Below, in pieces: positions 46,085 to 56,672 of a stretch of DNA of 64,000 nucleotides (position 1 is the first letter of the stretch; each line of letters starts with the position of its first letter). The translations under genes were made by a program, and so were the position numbers. The notes under the pieces were generated by a model, which was not told the origin of the DNA, ran no database searches, and was given only the letters and a program-made list of their open reading frames with translations. The DNA comes from Acidiphilium sp. 37-60-79 (GTDB lineage Bacteria > Pseudomonadota > Alphaproteobacteria > Acetobacterales > Acetobacteraceae), in NCBI GenBank assembly GCA_002279355.1, contig NCBV01000002.1, positions 1 through 64,000 on the forward strand. Direction: 5' to 3'.

Positions 46085-46899
46085 TATTTACCAAAGCGCA
46101 GCGTGCCGAGTGCCATGATCGGCACCGGGGCATCGCCTACCAAAAATTCCCGCTGACCAATACCCGTCACGACCCCTTGGTGATCCATCCAGTCCGTCGC
46201 CCGGCCCAACCGATAGGGCGAACCCAACGCAGAATCGTCAGAGAAATAGGTCACCGGCACATAAACATCGCCGTCCGGCCCCTGATTGACCGAGATCGAG
46301 GCGCGTCGCCATGCCAAATCACGCGGGCGCGTCGGCTTGTGGAATGTTATTTCTTCAATCCGCCCAATCGGGATCCAGTAATATTTCCCGGTCGTGGTCA
46401 ATATTTCAAGTACGCCGCTCAGATCATCACTCGCATCACGAAAATCATCAAACGCGCCGTTATCCGATTGTCCGTCCTCATGCACGCCCGCCGTAACCTC
46501 GCGCGCGGTCTCCGCAGCGGTTGCTGCCTCGGCTGCCGCCGGATAGTCGCCAGCGCGCATCGCCACCAGACACGCGAGTAAATGTTGCTCGGCCGGGTTG
46601 GGCGCGTCGAGAAACTCGGGCACTCTCCCGTCGCGAAATAATTGACGGCGCGCCATATCCGCGCGCAGCAACTGACGGAACTCGGCTACGATCAAACTGG
46701 CCGACGGGTCTAACTGCCCAGCCGCATCAAGCAGCACGTCCGCCCGTTCCAAGTTTCCAGCCAAAAGCAGCATTTCTGCCAGCATGACCCGGGCTGCAAG
46801 GTCAGTCGGCTTAGCCTTAACGGCCGCACTGGCTGCGACAACGGCATCATCCAGACGTCCCTCGCGAAAGGCGGTTCCTGCTTGATCTGCGTCTGCCAT
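46084..46899 (-). CDS. tagJ: T6SS accessory protein TagJ (ImpE/HsiE)
   Basis: A 271-residue ImpE-family protein. Residues 1-120 look like TPR helices (FREGRLDDAVVAASAAVKAKPTDLAAR), and the C-terminal ImpE domain contains YYWIPIGRIEEITFHKPTRPRDLAWR and VTGIGQREFLVGDAPVPIM. In Pseudomonas, HsiE1 binds the TssB homologue and can modulate sheath recycling by ClpV. It is placed between the second tssC and tssE, a common position. Confidence 0.9.
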   Translation of the reverse strand: MADADQAGTAFREGRLDDAVVAASAAVKAKPTDLAARVMLAEMLLLAGNLERADVLLDAAGQLDPSASLIVAEFRQLLRADMARRQLFRDGRVPEFLDAPNPAEQHLLACLVAMRAGDYPAAAEAATAAETAREVTAGVHEDGQSDNGAFDDFRDASDDLSGVLEILTTTGKYYWIPIGRIEEITFHKPTRPRDLAWRRASISVNQGPDGDVYVPVTYFSDDSALGSPYRLGRATDWMDHQGVVTGIGQREFLVGDAPVPIMALGTLRFGK

Positions 46900-46951
46900 G
46901 GTCCTATCCTATGCTCAATCGATTGTTATGCTGAGATCGTTTAGCACAATT

Positions 46952-48481
46952 TCAACGCGCGCCGGGAGTGGCCAGTTCAGTAATCAGTCGAAATGACGCC
47001 GAAATATCGTCGATCTGATATTGCGGTTGCAGTTGAATGGTGCATCCAAACACGCCCGGCTGCCCAGGCTTTTCACGCACACTCACCGAGGCGGCCAACA
47101 GAGGATATTTTGCTCGAACCTGAGGGCTTACATCCAGATTGCTGTTGACGAACCGCGTCAGCCATTGTGTCAATCGATCTTCGATCTCTTCCGCGCGCCG
47201 AAACGCCCCCGTCATTTCGCGTCCCATCACTTTTACAAAATGGGCAAAGCGCGAGACGCACACAATCGTGTTGAATTGAGCCGAAATCCGGGCATTCGCA
47301 TCGGCTCCCTCGCCAGTATAGCGTTTGGCCATTTGTATGCTCCGCGCCGAGCCCAATAATATATCACCACCAAAATGAATAGTGCTCAGCGGCATCAGTC
47401 CTGCCTCGACGAGGCTACGCTCCTGCCGGTCGGTCAAAGCAACTTCTAGCGCAAACCGATCGAACCCCTGACTGGGGTCGGTACTAAATTCGCCTTCCAG
47501 CGTATAATCGACCAACCCGCCACCAAGCCGATCAGTATCGTAACCGCGCATGTCGGCCGGCCAGCCATAATGCATCATCGATCGCCCTACCATGGCAGCG
47601 ACGGCGTATCCGGCATTGAACCAAACCATCTCTGCCGTGCTCTCAACCAATTCGTTGTAGCGCCACCCGCGCTCGGCCCGCAGAACTTCACGCCAGTTTA
47701 ACCGGGCTCGCACCCGTGGCAATGCCAGAGCCATGAAGCGCGTATCGTCGCGCGTGCGTAAACTGCGCCAGCGTTGAAACGAAATCTCGTTGAACGGTGC
47801 TACCGGATCAGCTACCCCGGACAATTCCGACAATTGGTCTACGCCGAATAATCCGGGCGACGCCCCGAGGACCATCGGTGCGAATGCTCCGGCTGCAATC
47901 GCGCTCAGGCTGTTGAGGGCAGCAATGTCGTCTTGCGGTGCTCCCGGACCGGGTCGATGGCGCACCTCATAATCCAGCACCAGCAACCCAAAGGGTTCAC
48001 CGCCGGCGATACCGAACTCATCCTCATAAACCCGACGAAATAAGATACTCTGATCAACTTCAGGTGCGCGCTCGAGATCGCGGCAAATCTCTGCCCAATT
48101 CACCGGTAAAATTTTTAGTTTCAACCTTTGGTTAGGATCGGTCTGGTCAATCAGCCAGAGTAATCCGCGCCAGCTACCCTCTAGTTGGAGTAGTCGCGGG
48201 TGATGCAAAATCGCATCGATTTGCGTTGAAATCATCGTGTCGAGCCACACAATGTCTCGCTCAATCAGCGCACGGCGTCGCTCCGGCTCGACGGGGCCAT
48301 CGGCTCCAAACCACAAATCGGCGCAAGCGCGCAGGGGAGTAGCAATAAAAGCGGCAACACGCGCCGCCTGTTCCCGATGGGCCGAGCCAAACAGATTGCC
48401 GGACCTAACCGCGTCACGCGCCCCAAAATCCTGTGAGCGTGATAGAGTCGGTCCGGCGTCTGATCCATTCAAGCCCGACAT
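46952..48481 (-). CDS. TssC paralogue (second sheath large subunit-like protein)
   Basis: A 509-residue VipB/TssC-family protein. It keeps the family blocks [67 protein letters not shown] and VNSNLDVSPQVRAKYPL, but differs strongly from the adjacent tssC and has an unrelated N-terminal 70 residues. Two tssC copies also occur in other alphaproteobacterial loci (TssC40 and TssC41 of Agrobacterium). The C-terminal ClpV/TssB-dependent role may be kept by only one of them. Start ATG 48481, 28 nt after tssC. Confidence 0.9.
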   Translation of the reverse strand: MSGLNGSDAGPTLSRSQDFGARDAVRSGNLFGSAHREQAARVAAFIATPLRACADLWFGADGPVEPERRRALIERDIVWLDTMISTQIDAILHHPRLLQLEGSWRGLLWLIDQTDPNQRLKLKILPVNWAEICRDLERAPEVDQSILFRRVYEDEFGIAGGEPFGLLVLDYEVRHRPGPGAPQDDIAALNSLSAIAAGAFAPMVLGASPGLFGVDQLSELSGVADPVAPFNEISFQRWRSLRTRDDTRFMALALPRVRARLNWREVLRAERGWRYNELVESTAEMVWFNAGYAVAAMVGRSMMHYGWPADMRGYDTDRLGGGLVDYTLEGEFSTDPSQGFDRFALEVALTDRQERSLVEAGLMPLSTIHFGGDILLGSARSIQMAKRYTGEGADANARISAQFNTIVCVSRFAHFVKVMGREMTGAFRRAEEIEDRLTQWLTRFVNSNLDVSPQVRAKYPLLAASVSVREKPGQPGVFGCTIQLQPQYQIDDISASFRLITELATPGAR

Positions 48482-48509
48482 CGGCGGGTCGGACTCCTCC
48501 GTGATGGGA

Positions 48510-50006
48510 TCAGGCCTTCTCAGGAATTCGCGCGACCATGCGCATCGAGGTGGTCAATTCCTCCATCTGCAGCCATGGCCGCATATAAGCCACCGCATTA
48601 TACGAACCAGGCTTACCCGGAATTTCTTTCACCTCAATCCGCGCCTCACGCAGCGGATATTTTGCCTTGGTCTCCGGCCCGATGTCCGGGTTGGAGTTAA
48701 CATAGTTGCTGATCCACTGATTTAACCAAGCCTCAGTGTTGGAAGCCTCCATGAACGATCCGATTTTGTCGCGTGCCATCACTTTCAGAAAATGCGCGAA
48801 CCGGCCGGTCGCCATGATATAAGGCAGTCGCGCTGAAATCGCCGCGTTGGCCGTTGCGTCCGGCTTGTCGTATTTCTTCGGCTTCTGGGCCGTCTGTGCA
48901 CCAAAAAACACCGCATAATCGGTATTTTTATAATGACAGAGGGGTAAAAACCCAAGATTGGAAAGTTCGAACTCGCGCCGATCCGTAATGCCAATCTCCG
49001 TCGGGCACTTAGCATCCATATCACCATCGTCCGACTGGAACACATGGAACGGCAGATTTTCTACTTTGCCACCACCCTCTGCCCCGCGAATTGCCGTGCA
49101 GAACCCGTTTTCCGAGAATGAATTGGTCAAGCGCACGCCCATTGCAAAAGCGGCATTCATCCAGCAATAATCATGATGGTCCATTGCCCGCGCATTGCCA
49201 GCCGCATCATAGGGAGCTTCTTCATAATTAAACTCCTCGATCGGCTTGGTTGCATTGCCGTATGGAACGCGCGCCAAAGTCCGCGGCATCACTAACGAGA
49301 CGAACCGGCTGTCCTCGGTGTCACGGAAACCACGCCATTTTGCATATTCCGCAGTATCGAAAATTTTCGCAAGATCGCGCGGTTTGGACAATTCTGACCA
49401 ATCGGAGAAGCCAAACATGCCGGCGCCAGCAGCCGAAATGAACGGCGCAAACGATGCCGCTGCGACGTTAGAGATCAGTCGTAAGCTCTCGACATCATCA
49501 GGATGATGCGTCCATTCATAATCGCCAACGAGCGCCGCATACGGTTCGCCACCGGGCGAGCCGAATTCATTTTCATAGATTTTCTTGAACAGCGTGCTCT
49601 GATCAAACTCGATCGCCTTGGTCAAATCGCGATTGAGCTCCTTCTTGGACATGTTGAGCAGCTTGAGTTTAAGCCCGGTGCCAGTTTCGGAGTTCATCAC
49701 CAAATGATGTAGGCCCCGCCAGCTGCCTTCCAATTTTAAAAATTTTGGATCATGCATCACCGCGTTCAACTGCGTTGATAGTCGCTGGTCGATGACCGCA
49801 ATCGCCCGATCAATCGTGCGGGTCAGATTTTTGTCAAACGTTACTGTGCCAGTGAGCGCTTGCTCGACTAGCGCCTTGACTAGGTCCTGTGCCCGGTCCG
49901 GTTCGGTTTGTTTGGTTGCAGACACAACCTGATCAAGCAGGCTGAAGCCCTCTTCAGTTGTCGTTGTCGCGCCAGCGGCTTGGCCAGCAGATTGAGCGTC
50001 AGACAT
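48510..50006 (-). CDS. tssC: T6SS contractile sheath large subunit TssC
   Basis: A 498-residue VipB-family protein and the standard sheath subunit. It includes [52 protein letters not shown], the [20 protein letters not shown] block, and [18 protein letters not shown] with [20 protein letters not shown]. It lies 3 nt after tssB, so the two sheath partners are made together. Compared with its neighbouring paralogue it is the canonical copy, closer to typical VipB. Confidence 0.95.
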   Translation of the reverse strand: MSDAQSAGQAAGATTTTEEGFSLLDQVVSATKQTEPDRAQDLVKALVEQALTGTVTFDKNLTRTIDRAIAVIDQRLSTQLNAVMHDPKFLKLEGSWRGLHHLVMNSETGTGLKLKLLNMSKKELNRDLTKAIEFDQSTLFKKIYENEFGSPGGEPYAALVGDYEWTHHPDDVESLRLISNVAAASFAPFISAAGAGMFGFSDWSELSKPRDLAKIFDTAEYAKWRGFRDTEDSRFVSLVMPRTLARVPYGNATKPIEEFNYEEAPYDAAGNARAMDHHDYCWMNAAFAMGVRLTNSFSENGFCTAIRGAEGGGKVENLPFHVFQSDDGDMDAKCPTEIGITDRREFELSNLGFLPLCHYKNTDYAVFFGAQTAQKPKKYDKPDATANAAISARLPYIMATGRFAHFLKVMARDKIGSFMEASNTEAWLNQWISNYVNSNPDIGPETKAKYPLREARIEVKEIPGKPGSYNAVAYMRPWLQMEELTTSMRMVARIPEKA

Positions 50007-50009
50007 GGG

Positions 50010-50519
50010 TCATGCGTCCTTTTGACCGAGGCCGAGTTGGTCGGAGAGCGATTTGAGTTCCGTATCGTTCTGCAAAACTTTTTCGAGCAACCCTTCCAAC
50101 TCGTCAGATCGGTCGGCTTTGCTGAGCAAATCGCGTAACTTGTTGCGGGTCTCCAGCAGTGATTTTAGTGCTGGCACCTGATCGATCACCCGTCCCGGCT
50201 CAAAATCGTCGATCGAATTGAAGGCCAGATTAACCGCCATTTGACTGCTATCGCCAGCGAGGGTGTTGTCAACTTTCAGCTTCAGGCCGGGCGCAATGCG
50301 CGCCATCACATCGTTGAAATTGTCCCGATCAATTTGCACAAACTTGCGCTCAGCAAGAGGTTTAAGTGGTTGTGTCGGATCTCCAGAGAAATCCCCCATT
50401 ACCCCCATCACGAACGGCAACTCGCGTTCAATTTGTGCACCCTCAGTTTCGACCTCATAGGTAATATGGACACGCGGTTTGCGAACACGCTTCAACTTGT
50501 CATGAATACTTCCGCTCAT
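50010..50519 (-). CDS. tssB: T6SS contractile sheath small subunit TssB
   Basis: A 169-residue VipA-family protein. Typical segments are [36 protein letters not shown], the [20 protein letters not shown] block and a C-terminal helix. I start it at ATG 50519, which has GGGGAG 8 nt upstream; an in-frame ATG at 50543 places that site inside the gene. A 220-bp gap with no visible gene separates it from tssA, so tssB may have its own promoter there. Confidence 0.95.
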   Translation of the reverse strand: MSGSIHDKLKRVRKPRVHITYEVETEGAQIERELPFVMGVMGDFSGDPTQPLKPLAERKFVQIDRDNFNDVMARIAPGLKLKVDNTLAGDSSQMAVNLAFNSIDDFEPGRVIDQVPALKSLLETRNKLRDLLSKADRSDELEGLLEKVLQNDTELKSLSDQLGLGQKDA

Positions 50520-50739
50520 CAATTTTCTCCCCAATAACGACATATGGCAGTCACGTAAACGTCACAAAATCCAGCCATCTTCGCGATCAAATCGCAAAGC
50601 TCCGTAAACCTTGCCCAATCAGCCTATTAGAATAACGCGAACTTAACTAGACGGTCAATCACTGACGCGCCAACGAATATGAAATTAATCATCCTATCTG
50701 TCAGCAGTCAGTCAATCCCAAATGATCCCGATGATAAAA

Positions 50740-51861
50740 CTAATCGGCACGGATGCCGAGTGGAATCAGCAGCGCTGCCCGGGATTGCTCATCGGGAATT
50801 AAATCCATTAGCAACTCGTTCCAACTCAACCGTGCGCGCCGCACCGCCTCATCAAGGGTCATCGATATCGGTGATTGTGGTTCATTGCGGCGGAAATATT
50901 CAGCGATTTCATTAAGCTGCCGCAAGGCATCCTCGCGGTTCCGCGGCACGCCAGCAGGCCCCGAACCCTGCATAGTGTGAACGCCCCCGCCAGCCATACC
51001 GTCGTCAGGGCCATCAGGCGCAAACCTCGTCGAACTATCGTCATCGTACGACAAACTAGCACTTGTCGGCGCATAGCGTTGGGCAATGGAGATAATTTGC
51101 TCAAGCACCGCCGTGGCTCTGGACAGGCTTGGCGCGTCGGGCCCGGCGGCTTCGGTTAGGCATTCATCCAGCGCCCGCCACGCCGTCAAAGTTGTGCGCG
51201 CTTCATTTAATAGTTGGGTAAAATGAACACCGCCAGCAACGCGCGCCTCATTGTCCATATCAGCGAGCACCGGCGCCCCGTTGGACAGCATCTCATCGCG
51301 TCGCATCTCATCGCCGATCCCTGCAACCGCCTCGGCCTGCTGGTAGATGAACAATAAGGCCGGGGAACCATCGGCTCGCTCGAAAAGTTCGGTCTTGCGC
51401 AGCGGTTGAATCAGCGTGCCATCGCCGCCTTCGCCGCTCAAACCGGCAATCGGCGCTACGCGCGTACTAATGCCGTCCTCATCGGGTATCGGGTACAGTA
51501 AATCCCAATAATTTTCGACCAGACCGCGTAGCAACGTCGCGCAGTCTTTCAGGCCGACTAATCCCTCAAGTCGCACCAGCGCCTCAGTCATCCAAGACGC
51601 GACTTCCAGGTCTTTGGCTTTACTTGCGAGAATTTCAGTAGCCAATCGAGCGACGTCGCGCCAGTGTCGATTGGCTTCACTTGCCGCCCCAGGATCGGTA
51701 TCGGCGGCGCGCTCAGCGGCCCGCGCGTCCGAGCGCGCGTCTCTTAACTTATAGTAGAGTGATTGTGGTGAATAATCCTCGCGGAGATCATGACCAGCTG
51801 GCGCATCGTCACTGATCGGCGCCAATAATCTATCAAGATCAACTGTTCCCGACATGGCCAC
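50740..51861 (-). CDS. tssA: T6SS protein TssA (ImpA family)
   Basis: A 373-residue protein with the ImpA N-terminal domain: DLDRLLAPISDDAPAGHDLR at about residues 8-27, then YYKLRDARSDARAAERAAD, and LEVASWMTEALVRLEGLVGL. TssA primes baseplate and tail tube assembly. The C-terminal half (NREDALRQLNEIAEYFRRNEPQSP) looks like the short TssA type with a VasL/ImpA-like helix pair ending SWNELLMDLIPDE. It heads the minus-strand half and diverges from tssH across 275 bp. Confidence 0.93.
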   Translation of the reverse strand: MAMSGTVDLDRLLAPISDDAPAGHDLREDYSPQSLYYKLRDARSDARAAERAADTDPGAASEANRHWRDVARLATEILASKAKDLEVASWMTEALVRLEGLVGLKDCATLLRGLVENYWDLLYPIPDEDGISTRVAPIAGLSGEGGDGTLIQPLRKTELFERADGSPALLFIYQQAEAVAGIGDEMRRDEMLSNGAPVLADMDNEARVAGGVHFTQLLNEARTTLTAWRALDECLTEAAGPDAPSLSRATAVLEQIISIAQRYAPTSASLSYDDDSSTRFAPDGPDDGMAGGGVHTMQGSGPAGVPRNREDALRQLNEIAEYFRRNEPQSPISMTLDEAVRRARLSWNELLMDLIPDEQSRAALLIPLGIRAD

Positions 51862-52136
51862 CCCAGAATTTGAAAGACATATTGGTCAAGACATATTTAT
51901 GACGATGATCCAACCGCACGACGGCGTACCCGCAGAACGCCAATCACCATAGCATAATTCCATATCGCCCGGCTTTGCAATGGCAATGAGCAGCGGAAAG
52001 AGGTGATCGATCAGCACAAAAATCGTCCCACCCGACTTGTGCGGGTTGGCCATATTCGGCTAATTAGCAAACCGGACGCGGCGATACTTGGCGCATATCG
52101 GTTCCATCAAATCAATTTTAGACGGGGCGGAAATTT
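51862..52136. promoter_or_regulatory. Divergent control region between tssA and tssH
   Basis: A 275-bp intergenic region that must hold the promoters of both the tssA and tssH runs. I see a perfect 10-bp palindrome GCTAATTAGC at 52059-52068 and a CCCGAC/GCGGG-type imperfect hairpin near 52031-52045. A sigma-54 type -24/-12 pair was sought but not found convincingly. No regulator gene is adjacent. Confidence 0.4.
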
Positions 52137-54779
52137 ATGGCAGCGATCGATCTGAAATCCCTTATTGGCCGTCTTGACGATCATTGCAGGCGCGCCCTCG
52201 AAGCGGCTGCCGGACTCACGCTGTCGCGTAGCCATTACAATGTCGAAATCGAACATTGGCTGGCTAAGCTTGCGGATGGCACTGATACTGACATTCCGAT
52301 TTTGCTCCGCCATTACGATGTCGATCATGGTCGTTTCTTGATCGACCTTCATCGCGGGCTCGATAAAATGAAGACCGGTAACGCGCGTGCGCCCGCCCTC
52401 TCGCCCGAAATCATCGAACTCACCAAGCAGGCTTGGTTACTTGCCTCGATCGAGCATGGTCTTACCCGCGCGCGCTCAGGCCATATTTTATGGGCGCTGC
52501 TCGCCGATGAAACTTTGGCCCGCCGTGCGCGTGACGCCTCCAGCCAACTCGCCAAAATCCCGGTCGATGCCCTCAAGCGTGATTTGTTATCAATCACCAG
52601 CGCGAGCATCGAGGCGCAAACCGCAACCCTGGCCGCTGACGGTGCGCCAAGCACTGGCGGTGATGGGGAAGGAGCGCCGCGTCCCGGTGGCTCCGGCGCG
52701 CTCGACCAGTTTACCGAAGATTTGACCGCTCGGGCGCGGGCCGGCAAGATCGATCCGATCCTCGGTCGCGATTTCGAAATTCGCCAAGCGATCGATATTC
52801 TCACCCGCCGCCGCCAAAATAATCCGATCATGACCGGTGAGGCCGGCGTCGGCAAAACCGCCGTGGTCGAAGGTCTTGCGCTGAAAATCGCGGAAGGGGA
52901 CGTGCCGGACGCGCTGAAGCACGTAACCATCCGCACACTCGATATGGCGCTGCTTCAAGCGGGTGCCGGTGTGAAAGGCGAGTTTGAAAATCGTTTGAAG
53001 TCGGTGATCGAGGAGGTAAAATCCTCGCCGAAACCGATCATCTTGTTCATTGATGAAGCCCATACCCTGATTGGCGCAGGAGGTCAGGCCGGCCAGAACG
53101 ACGCCGCCAATCTCCTTAAACCCGCCCTCGCGCGCGGCGAGTTGCGCACCATCGCCGCGACCACCTGGGCCGAATATAAAAAATATTTCGAGCGCGATGC
53201 GGCGCTGGCACGCCGGTTCCAAGTCATCAAAGTCGAAGAACCACCCGAGCCGATGGCGATCGCGATGATCCGTGGTTTGGTCGGCACGCTGGAAAAACAT
53301 CACAAAGTGCGCATTCTAGACGAAGCCGTGGTCGATGCCGTGCGCCTCTCGGCGCGATTCATTCCCTCGCGCCAACTACCCGACAAAGCGATCAGCCTGA
53401 TCGATACCGCCTGTGCCCGCGTCGCCATGAGCCAGGCCTCGGTGCCCGCACCGATTGAGGATCGTAAGCGCCGGATTGACCTCATTGATACGGAAACAGG
53501 CATTTTACAGCGTGAGGCCGCCACCGGCGCCAATCACACTGCGCGCGAAACTGAATTGCTCGACGAGCGCGCCAAACTGGTGACAGAACTGGAATCATTG
53601 GAATCGCGCTTCATCGAAGAAAAGGAGATCGCTGGCGAAATCCGCGATCTGCGGGTTGCGCTGGAAACCCCTGCCGACGATGCAGATCTCGATCAGTTGC
53701 GCGCCGATCTCGCCGAGCGCAATGCGCGCTTCAAAACCCTGCAGGGCGAACATCCCCTGATCTTTCCGGTGGTCGATGGCCAGGCCGTTGCCGAAATTGT
53801 CGAAGGCTGGACTGGCATTCCTGCCGGCAAAATGCAGTCGGACGAAATCCGCACGGTGCTCGATTTGAAAGCGGCCATGGAGCGGCGCATTATCGGACAA
53901 CCCCATGCGCTCGACGCCGTCGCCCAGGCCATCCGCACCTCGCGCGCCAAACTCACCGATCCCCGCAAGCCCGTCGGCGTGTTCTTGATGGTCGGCACGT
54001 CAGGCACCGGCAAAACTGAAACCGCGCTCACCCTGGCCGAATTGCTTTATGGCGGTGAGCAAAATCTCACGACCATCAACATGACCGAATTCAAAGAAGA
54101 ACATAAAGTCTCGTTGCTGATGGGCAGTCCGCCCGGCTATGTCGGCTATGGCGAGGGCGGCGTGTTGACCGAGGCGGTGCGTAGGCGTCCCTATTCGGTC
54201 ATTCTGCTCGATGAAATGGAAAAAGCGCATCCCGGCGTGCAGGATGTGTTCTTTCAGGTGTTCGATAAGGGCAATATGAAAGATGGTGAGGGGCGCGATA
54301 TCGATTTCAAAAATACCGTCATCATCATGACCTCCAATGCCGGCACTGACCTGATCGATAAGCTGTTCGCTGACCCGGAAACCGCGCCAGATGCCGCCGG
54401 CCTCGCCGAAGCCCTACGTCCGGAATTACTCAAATATTTCAAACCTGCTTTTCTCGGGCGGGTAACCTTGGTGCCCTATTTCCCATTATCGGACAGCGTG
54501 ATCAGAATGATTGTCGAGTTGCAACTCAAGCGCATCGGCGCGCGGGTGCGCTCGTCCTACAAAGCGACGTTCCATTACGATCCCGCTTTGGTCGATCTAA
54601 TCGCCGCGCGCTGCAAAGAAAGCGCTTCTGGCGCGCGCAATGTCGAGAATATTTTGTCGCGAACCTTATTGCCGGAATTATCGGCTGAAGTCCTTTCGCG
54701 GCTCGCAGAAGGCAACGCGGTGACGCGCGTGTCGGTCGCAGCAGACGCGGAGGGTGCGTTTCGCTACGAAGTCAGTTAA
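52137..54779 (+). CDS. tssH: T6SS sheath disassembly ATPase TssH (ClpV)
   Basis: An 880-residue AAA+ Clp-family ATPase that recycles contracted TssBC sheaths. The ClpN domain (residues about 1-160) includes [17 protein letters not shown], a ClpV-type feature. Walker A motifs are [18 protein letters not shown] (about 236-243 for GEAGVGKT) and [18 protein letters not shown] (about 620), with Walker [15 protein letters not shown] and [13 protein letters not shown] coiled-coil middle domain lies at about 430-530. hcp follows after 31 nt. Full length and apparently active. Confidence 0.95.
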   Translation: MAAIDLKSLIGRLDDHCRRALEAAAGLTLSRSHYNVEIEHWLAKLADGTDTDIPILLRHYDVDHGRFLIDLHRGLDKMKTGNARAPALSPEIIELTKQAWLLASIEHGLTRARSGHILWALLADETLARRARDASSQLAKIPVDALKRDLLSITSASIEAQTATLAADGAPSTGGDGEGAPRPGGSGALDQFTEDLTARARAGKIDPILGRDFEIRQAIDILTRRRQNNPIMTGEAGVGKTAVVEGLALKIAEGDVPDALKHVTIRTLDMALLQAGAGVKGEFENRLKSVIEEVKSSPKPIILFIDEAHTLIGAGGQAGQNDAANLLKPALARGELRTIAATTWAEYKKYFERDAALARRFQVIKVEEPPEPMAIAMIRGLVGTLEKHHKVRILDEAVVDAVRLSARFIPSRQLPDKAISLIDTACARVAMSQASVPAPIEDRKRRIDLIDTETGILQREAATGANHTARETELLDERAKLVTELESLESRFIEEKEIAGEIRDLRVALETPADDADLDQLRADLAERNARFKTLQGEHPLIFPVVDGQAVAEIVEGWTGIPAGKMQSDEIRTVLDLKAAMERRIIGQPHALDAVAQAIRTSRAKLTDPRKPVGVFLMVGTSGTGKTETALTLAELLYGGEQNLTTINMTEFKEEHKVSLLMGSPPGYVGYGEGGVLTEAVRRRPYSVILLDEMEKAHPGVQDVFFQVFDKGNMKDGEGRDIDFKNTVIIMTSNAGTDLIDKLFADPETAPDAAGLAEALRPELLKYFKPAFLGRVTLVPYFPLSDSVIRMIVELQLKRIGARVRSSYKATFHYDPALVDLIAARCKESASGARNVENILSRTLLPELSAEVLSRLAEGNAVTRVSVAADAEGAFRYEVS

Positions 54780-54810
54780 ACTCTAACATTCACACAGCAG
54801 GAGAACGACT

Positions 54811-55302
54811 ATGTCGATCTATATGAAATTTGGTGACATCAAGGGCGAAGTGACCTCTGACGGCTATAAAGACCATATCGAGCTAATGTCGATGAGTTTT
54901 GGTGCCAACCGACCGATTTCGATGAGTGCCACCGGCGGGTCCGACAAGCGCGAATCCGGCCGTCCGACTCTCAACGAAATCAGCGTCATGAAATATGTTG
55001 ATGGAACGTCAAGGGCGTTGTTTCAGGACAATTTGGTTGGTGCCATGGGGTCCAAGGTCGAGATCAAAATGACCCGGACCAAGCCCGATGGTGGTGAACA
55101 GGAATATCTGGTGTTGACCCTCACCAACGGCGCTGTCTCAAGCTACCAACTGTCCGACTCAGCGGGCAGTGATCGCGGCACCGAGTCGCTATCCATCGCC
55201 TATACCAAAATTGAATATAAATATACGTCCTATGACGAGGCGGGCAAAACCCCGAAACCCGACACTGTCGCCTACGACCTCACCACCGTCAAAAAGACCT
55301 AA
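54811..55302 (+). CDS. hcp: T6SS tail tube protein Hcp (TssD)
   Basis: A 163-residue protein of the Hcp1 family, which forms the stacked hexameric inner tube and is secreted. It shows SIYMKFGDIKGEVTSDGY at the N-terminus, HIELMSMSFGANR, and the C-terminal SLSIAYTKIEYKYTSYD pattern with the KIEYKY strand. CAGGAG 9 nt before the ATG is a strong ribosome binding site. A good terminator follows at 55329-55359, so tssH-hcp is a complete unit. VgrG, which normally follows hcp, is absent here. Confidence 0.95.
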   Translation: MSIYMKFGDIKGEVTSDGYKDHIELMSMSFGANRPISMSATGGSDKRESGRPTLNEISVMKYVDGTSRALFQDNLVGAMGSKVEIKMTRTKPDGGEQEYLVLTLTNGAVSSYQLSDSAGSDRGTESLSIAYTKIEYKYTSYDEAGKTPKPDTVAYDLTTVKKT

Positions 55303-55328
55303 ACCGTTCAGGTTCCCACGGTCGAGAC

Positions 55329-55359
55329 AAAAGCCCGGTCCCCGTGACCGGGCTTTTTT
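55329..55359 (+). terminator. Rho-independent terminator after hcp
   Basis: AAAGCCCGGTC (55330-55340), loop CCCGT, then GACCGGGCTTT (55346-55356) and further T make an 11-bp GC-rich stem with a T tract. The A run on the left means it could also work for the convergent pppA run, whose stop codon is 22 bp further on. Confidence 0.92.
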
Positions 55360-55380
55360 ATTGCTTAACTTTTTTATCGC

Positions 55381-56109
55381 TCAATCAGCCGCAATTTCCA
55401 CGGCAACTACCGTTACATTGTCATTCACGTGGCGCGCCAAGGCTGCCCCGATCAATAATTCCGCTGGCGATGCGCCGCGCGGCGCGCCTAACAAAGCATC
55501 AATCTCGGTCTCGGATAAGGTTTTCGATAAGCCATCCGAGCACAGCAAGAAGCGATCGCCCGGTTCAATAGCGCCAATCACCTTATCGATTTCAACCTCG
55601 TCAGTATCAATCCCAATCGCACGGGTAATCACATTCGATTGCGGATGATGCTCCGCCTCCTCTGGGGTAATCCGCCCCAACTCCACCAATTCCTGCACGA
55701 GCGAATGATCCCGATTAATCTGGGTCAAGGCACCGCCGCGCAGCAAATAGGCGCGCGAATCCCCGGCCCACAGACAGGCAAAATGCTGATCGCGCAAAAT
55801 CAGCGCAATCACAGTGGAGGCGATCATCGTGCCAGCCCCTCGCGTTTGCGCTTCGTCCCGCAACGCACGGTGAGTTTGTGCTAACCCCGTGCGCACCGCA
55901 TTCAGCAAATCAGTCGCGCTCAATCCCGGTTCAATTTGATCCAGCGCGCTCACGATCATGCTCGACGCCAATTCCCCAGCCTGATGCCCGCCCGCCCCAT
56001 CGGCGACCACCCAAAGGCCCAAATCGGCACGCGCCAAGAGCGCATCCTCATTATGGCGACGCACGGCGCCAACATGAGTAATCGCCCAGTCGGTCAAGCG
56101 CGGGATCAT
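55381..56109 (-). CDS. pppA: T6SS-associated PP2C-type Ser/Thr phosphatase
   Basis: A 242-residue PPM-family phosphatase (Stp1/PppA). The metal-binding blocks are HNEDALLAR, WVVADGAGGHQAGELAS, RDHSLVQELVELG, LLCSDGLSKTL and NDNVTVVAVEI. In Pseudomonas, PppA reverses PpkA phosphorylation of Fha (TagH) and thus turns the system off. A TagH gene is at the other end of this run, but no PpkA kinase gene lies in the window. It is last in the operon; its ATG overlaps the tagF stop by 4 nt. Confidence 0.92.
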   Translation of the reverse strand: MIPRLTDWAITHVGAVRRHNEDALLARADLGLWVVADGAGGHQAGELASSMIVSALDQIEPGLSATDLLNAVRTGLAQTHRALRDEAQTRGAGTMIASTVIALILRDQHFACLWAGDSRAYLLRGGALTQINRDHSLVQELVELGRITPEEAEHHPQSNVITRAIGIDTDEVEIDKVIGAIEPGDRFLLCSDGLSKTLSETEIDALLGAPRGASPAELLIGAALARHVNDNVTVVAVEIAAD

Positions 56110-56672
56110 GAAATGACCCGCTCAGTATCCGCGATCATCGCCGCAAAGTCGCGCGCTTCAGGCAAACCGGCCCAATCGTGTTGGGAAGCCGCCCGATACG
56201 GCCCGCCCTCGGTCCACCAACTATGCAGGAGCAGCGCTCCATCGGCATAATCACCGCGTAGCCGCGTCGCCAGAACCTCCGGCGTATGGTCAAGGGTGAT
56301 CGCCGCAACAGCGGCATCGATTGCCCCCTCCAGCCAAACGCCACCCTGCACCAGCGCCGCCGGATCAGCCGCTCCTGCCAGCACGATCAACGGGAATTGC
56401 CGTCCCACCGCGTCAACGCTCGGCAAAAATGCTCCGATCAGCGCATCAGCGCCGCAAATTCCAGCCTTCAATCGAAAGCGCCAAATCGGCGCTGCCATCC
56501 ATCGCGCGGTCCAGCCTTCGCCTAATGCCGCGCGCCCTGCATGCAAAGCCGCGCGCGCCCATCCGTCCCACGCATCCACGCAACCGCGCGGGACCGCATT
56601 CACCACAAAATCCCCCCGGCGCGGCAGCTTGCCATAAAACCCAACAAAATCAGGCCTGAACACGCAGCTCAC
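56106..56672 (-). CDS. tagF: T6SS regulator TagF (ImpM family)
   Basis: A 188-residue ImpM-family protein. The hallmark GFYGKLPRRGDFVVNAVPRGCVDAWDGW region is near the N-terminus, followed by the WRFRLKAGICGADALIGAFLPSVDAVGRQFPLIVL block. TagF is a post-translational repressor of T6SS assembly in Pseudomonas and Agrobacterium, acting through Fha. It is coupled to tssM (4-nt overlap) and pppA (4-nt overlap). Confidence 0.93.
   Translation of the reverse strand: MSCVFRPDFVGFYGKLPRRGDFVVNAVPRGCVDAWDGWARAALHAGRAALGEGWTARWMAAPIWRFRLKAGICGADALIGAFLPSVDAVGRQFPLIVLAGAADPAALVQGGVWLEGAIDAAVAAITLDHTPEVLATRLRGDYADGALLLHSWWTEGGPYRAASQHDWAGLPEARDFAAMIADTERVIS

Noticed and set aside
52080-52110. Sigma-54 promoter upstream of tssH (TTGGCGCAT...)
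   Set aside because: The -24 half is plausible but there is no GC at the required -12 position.
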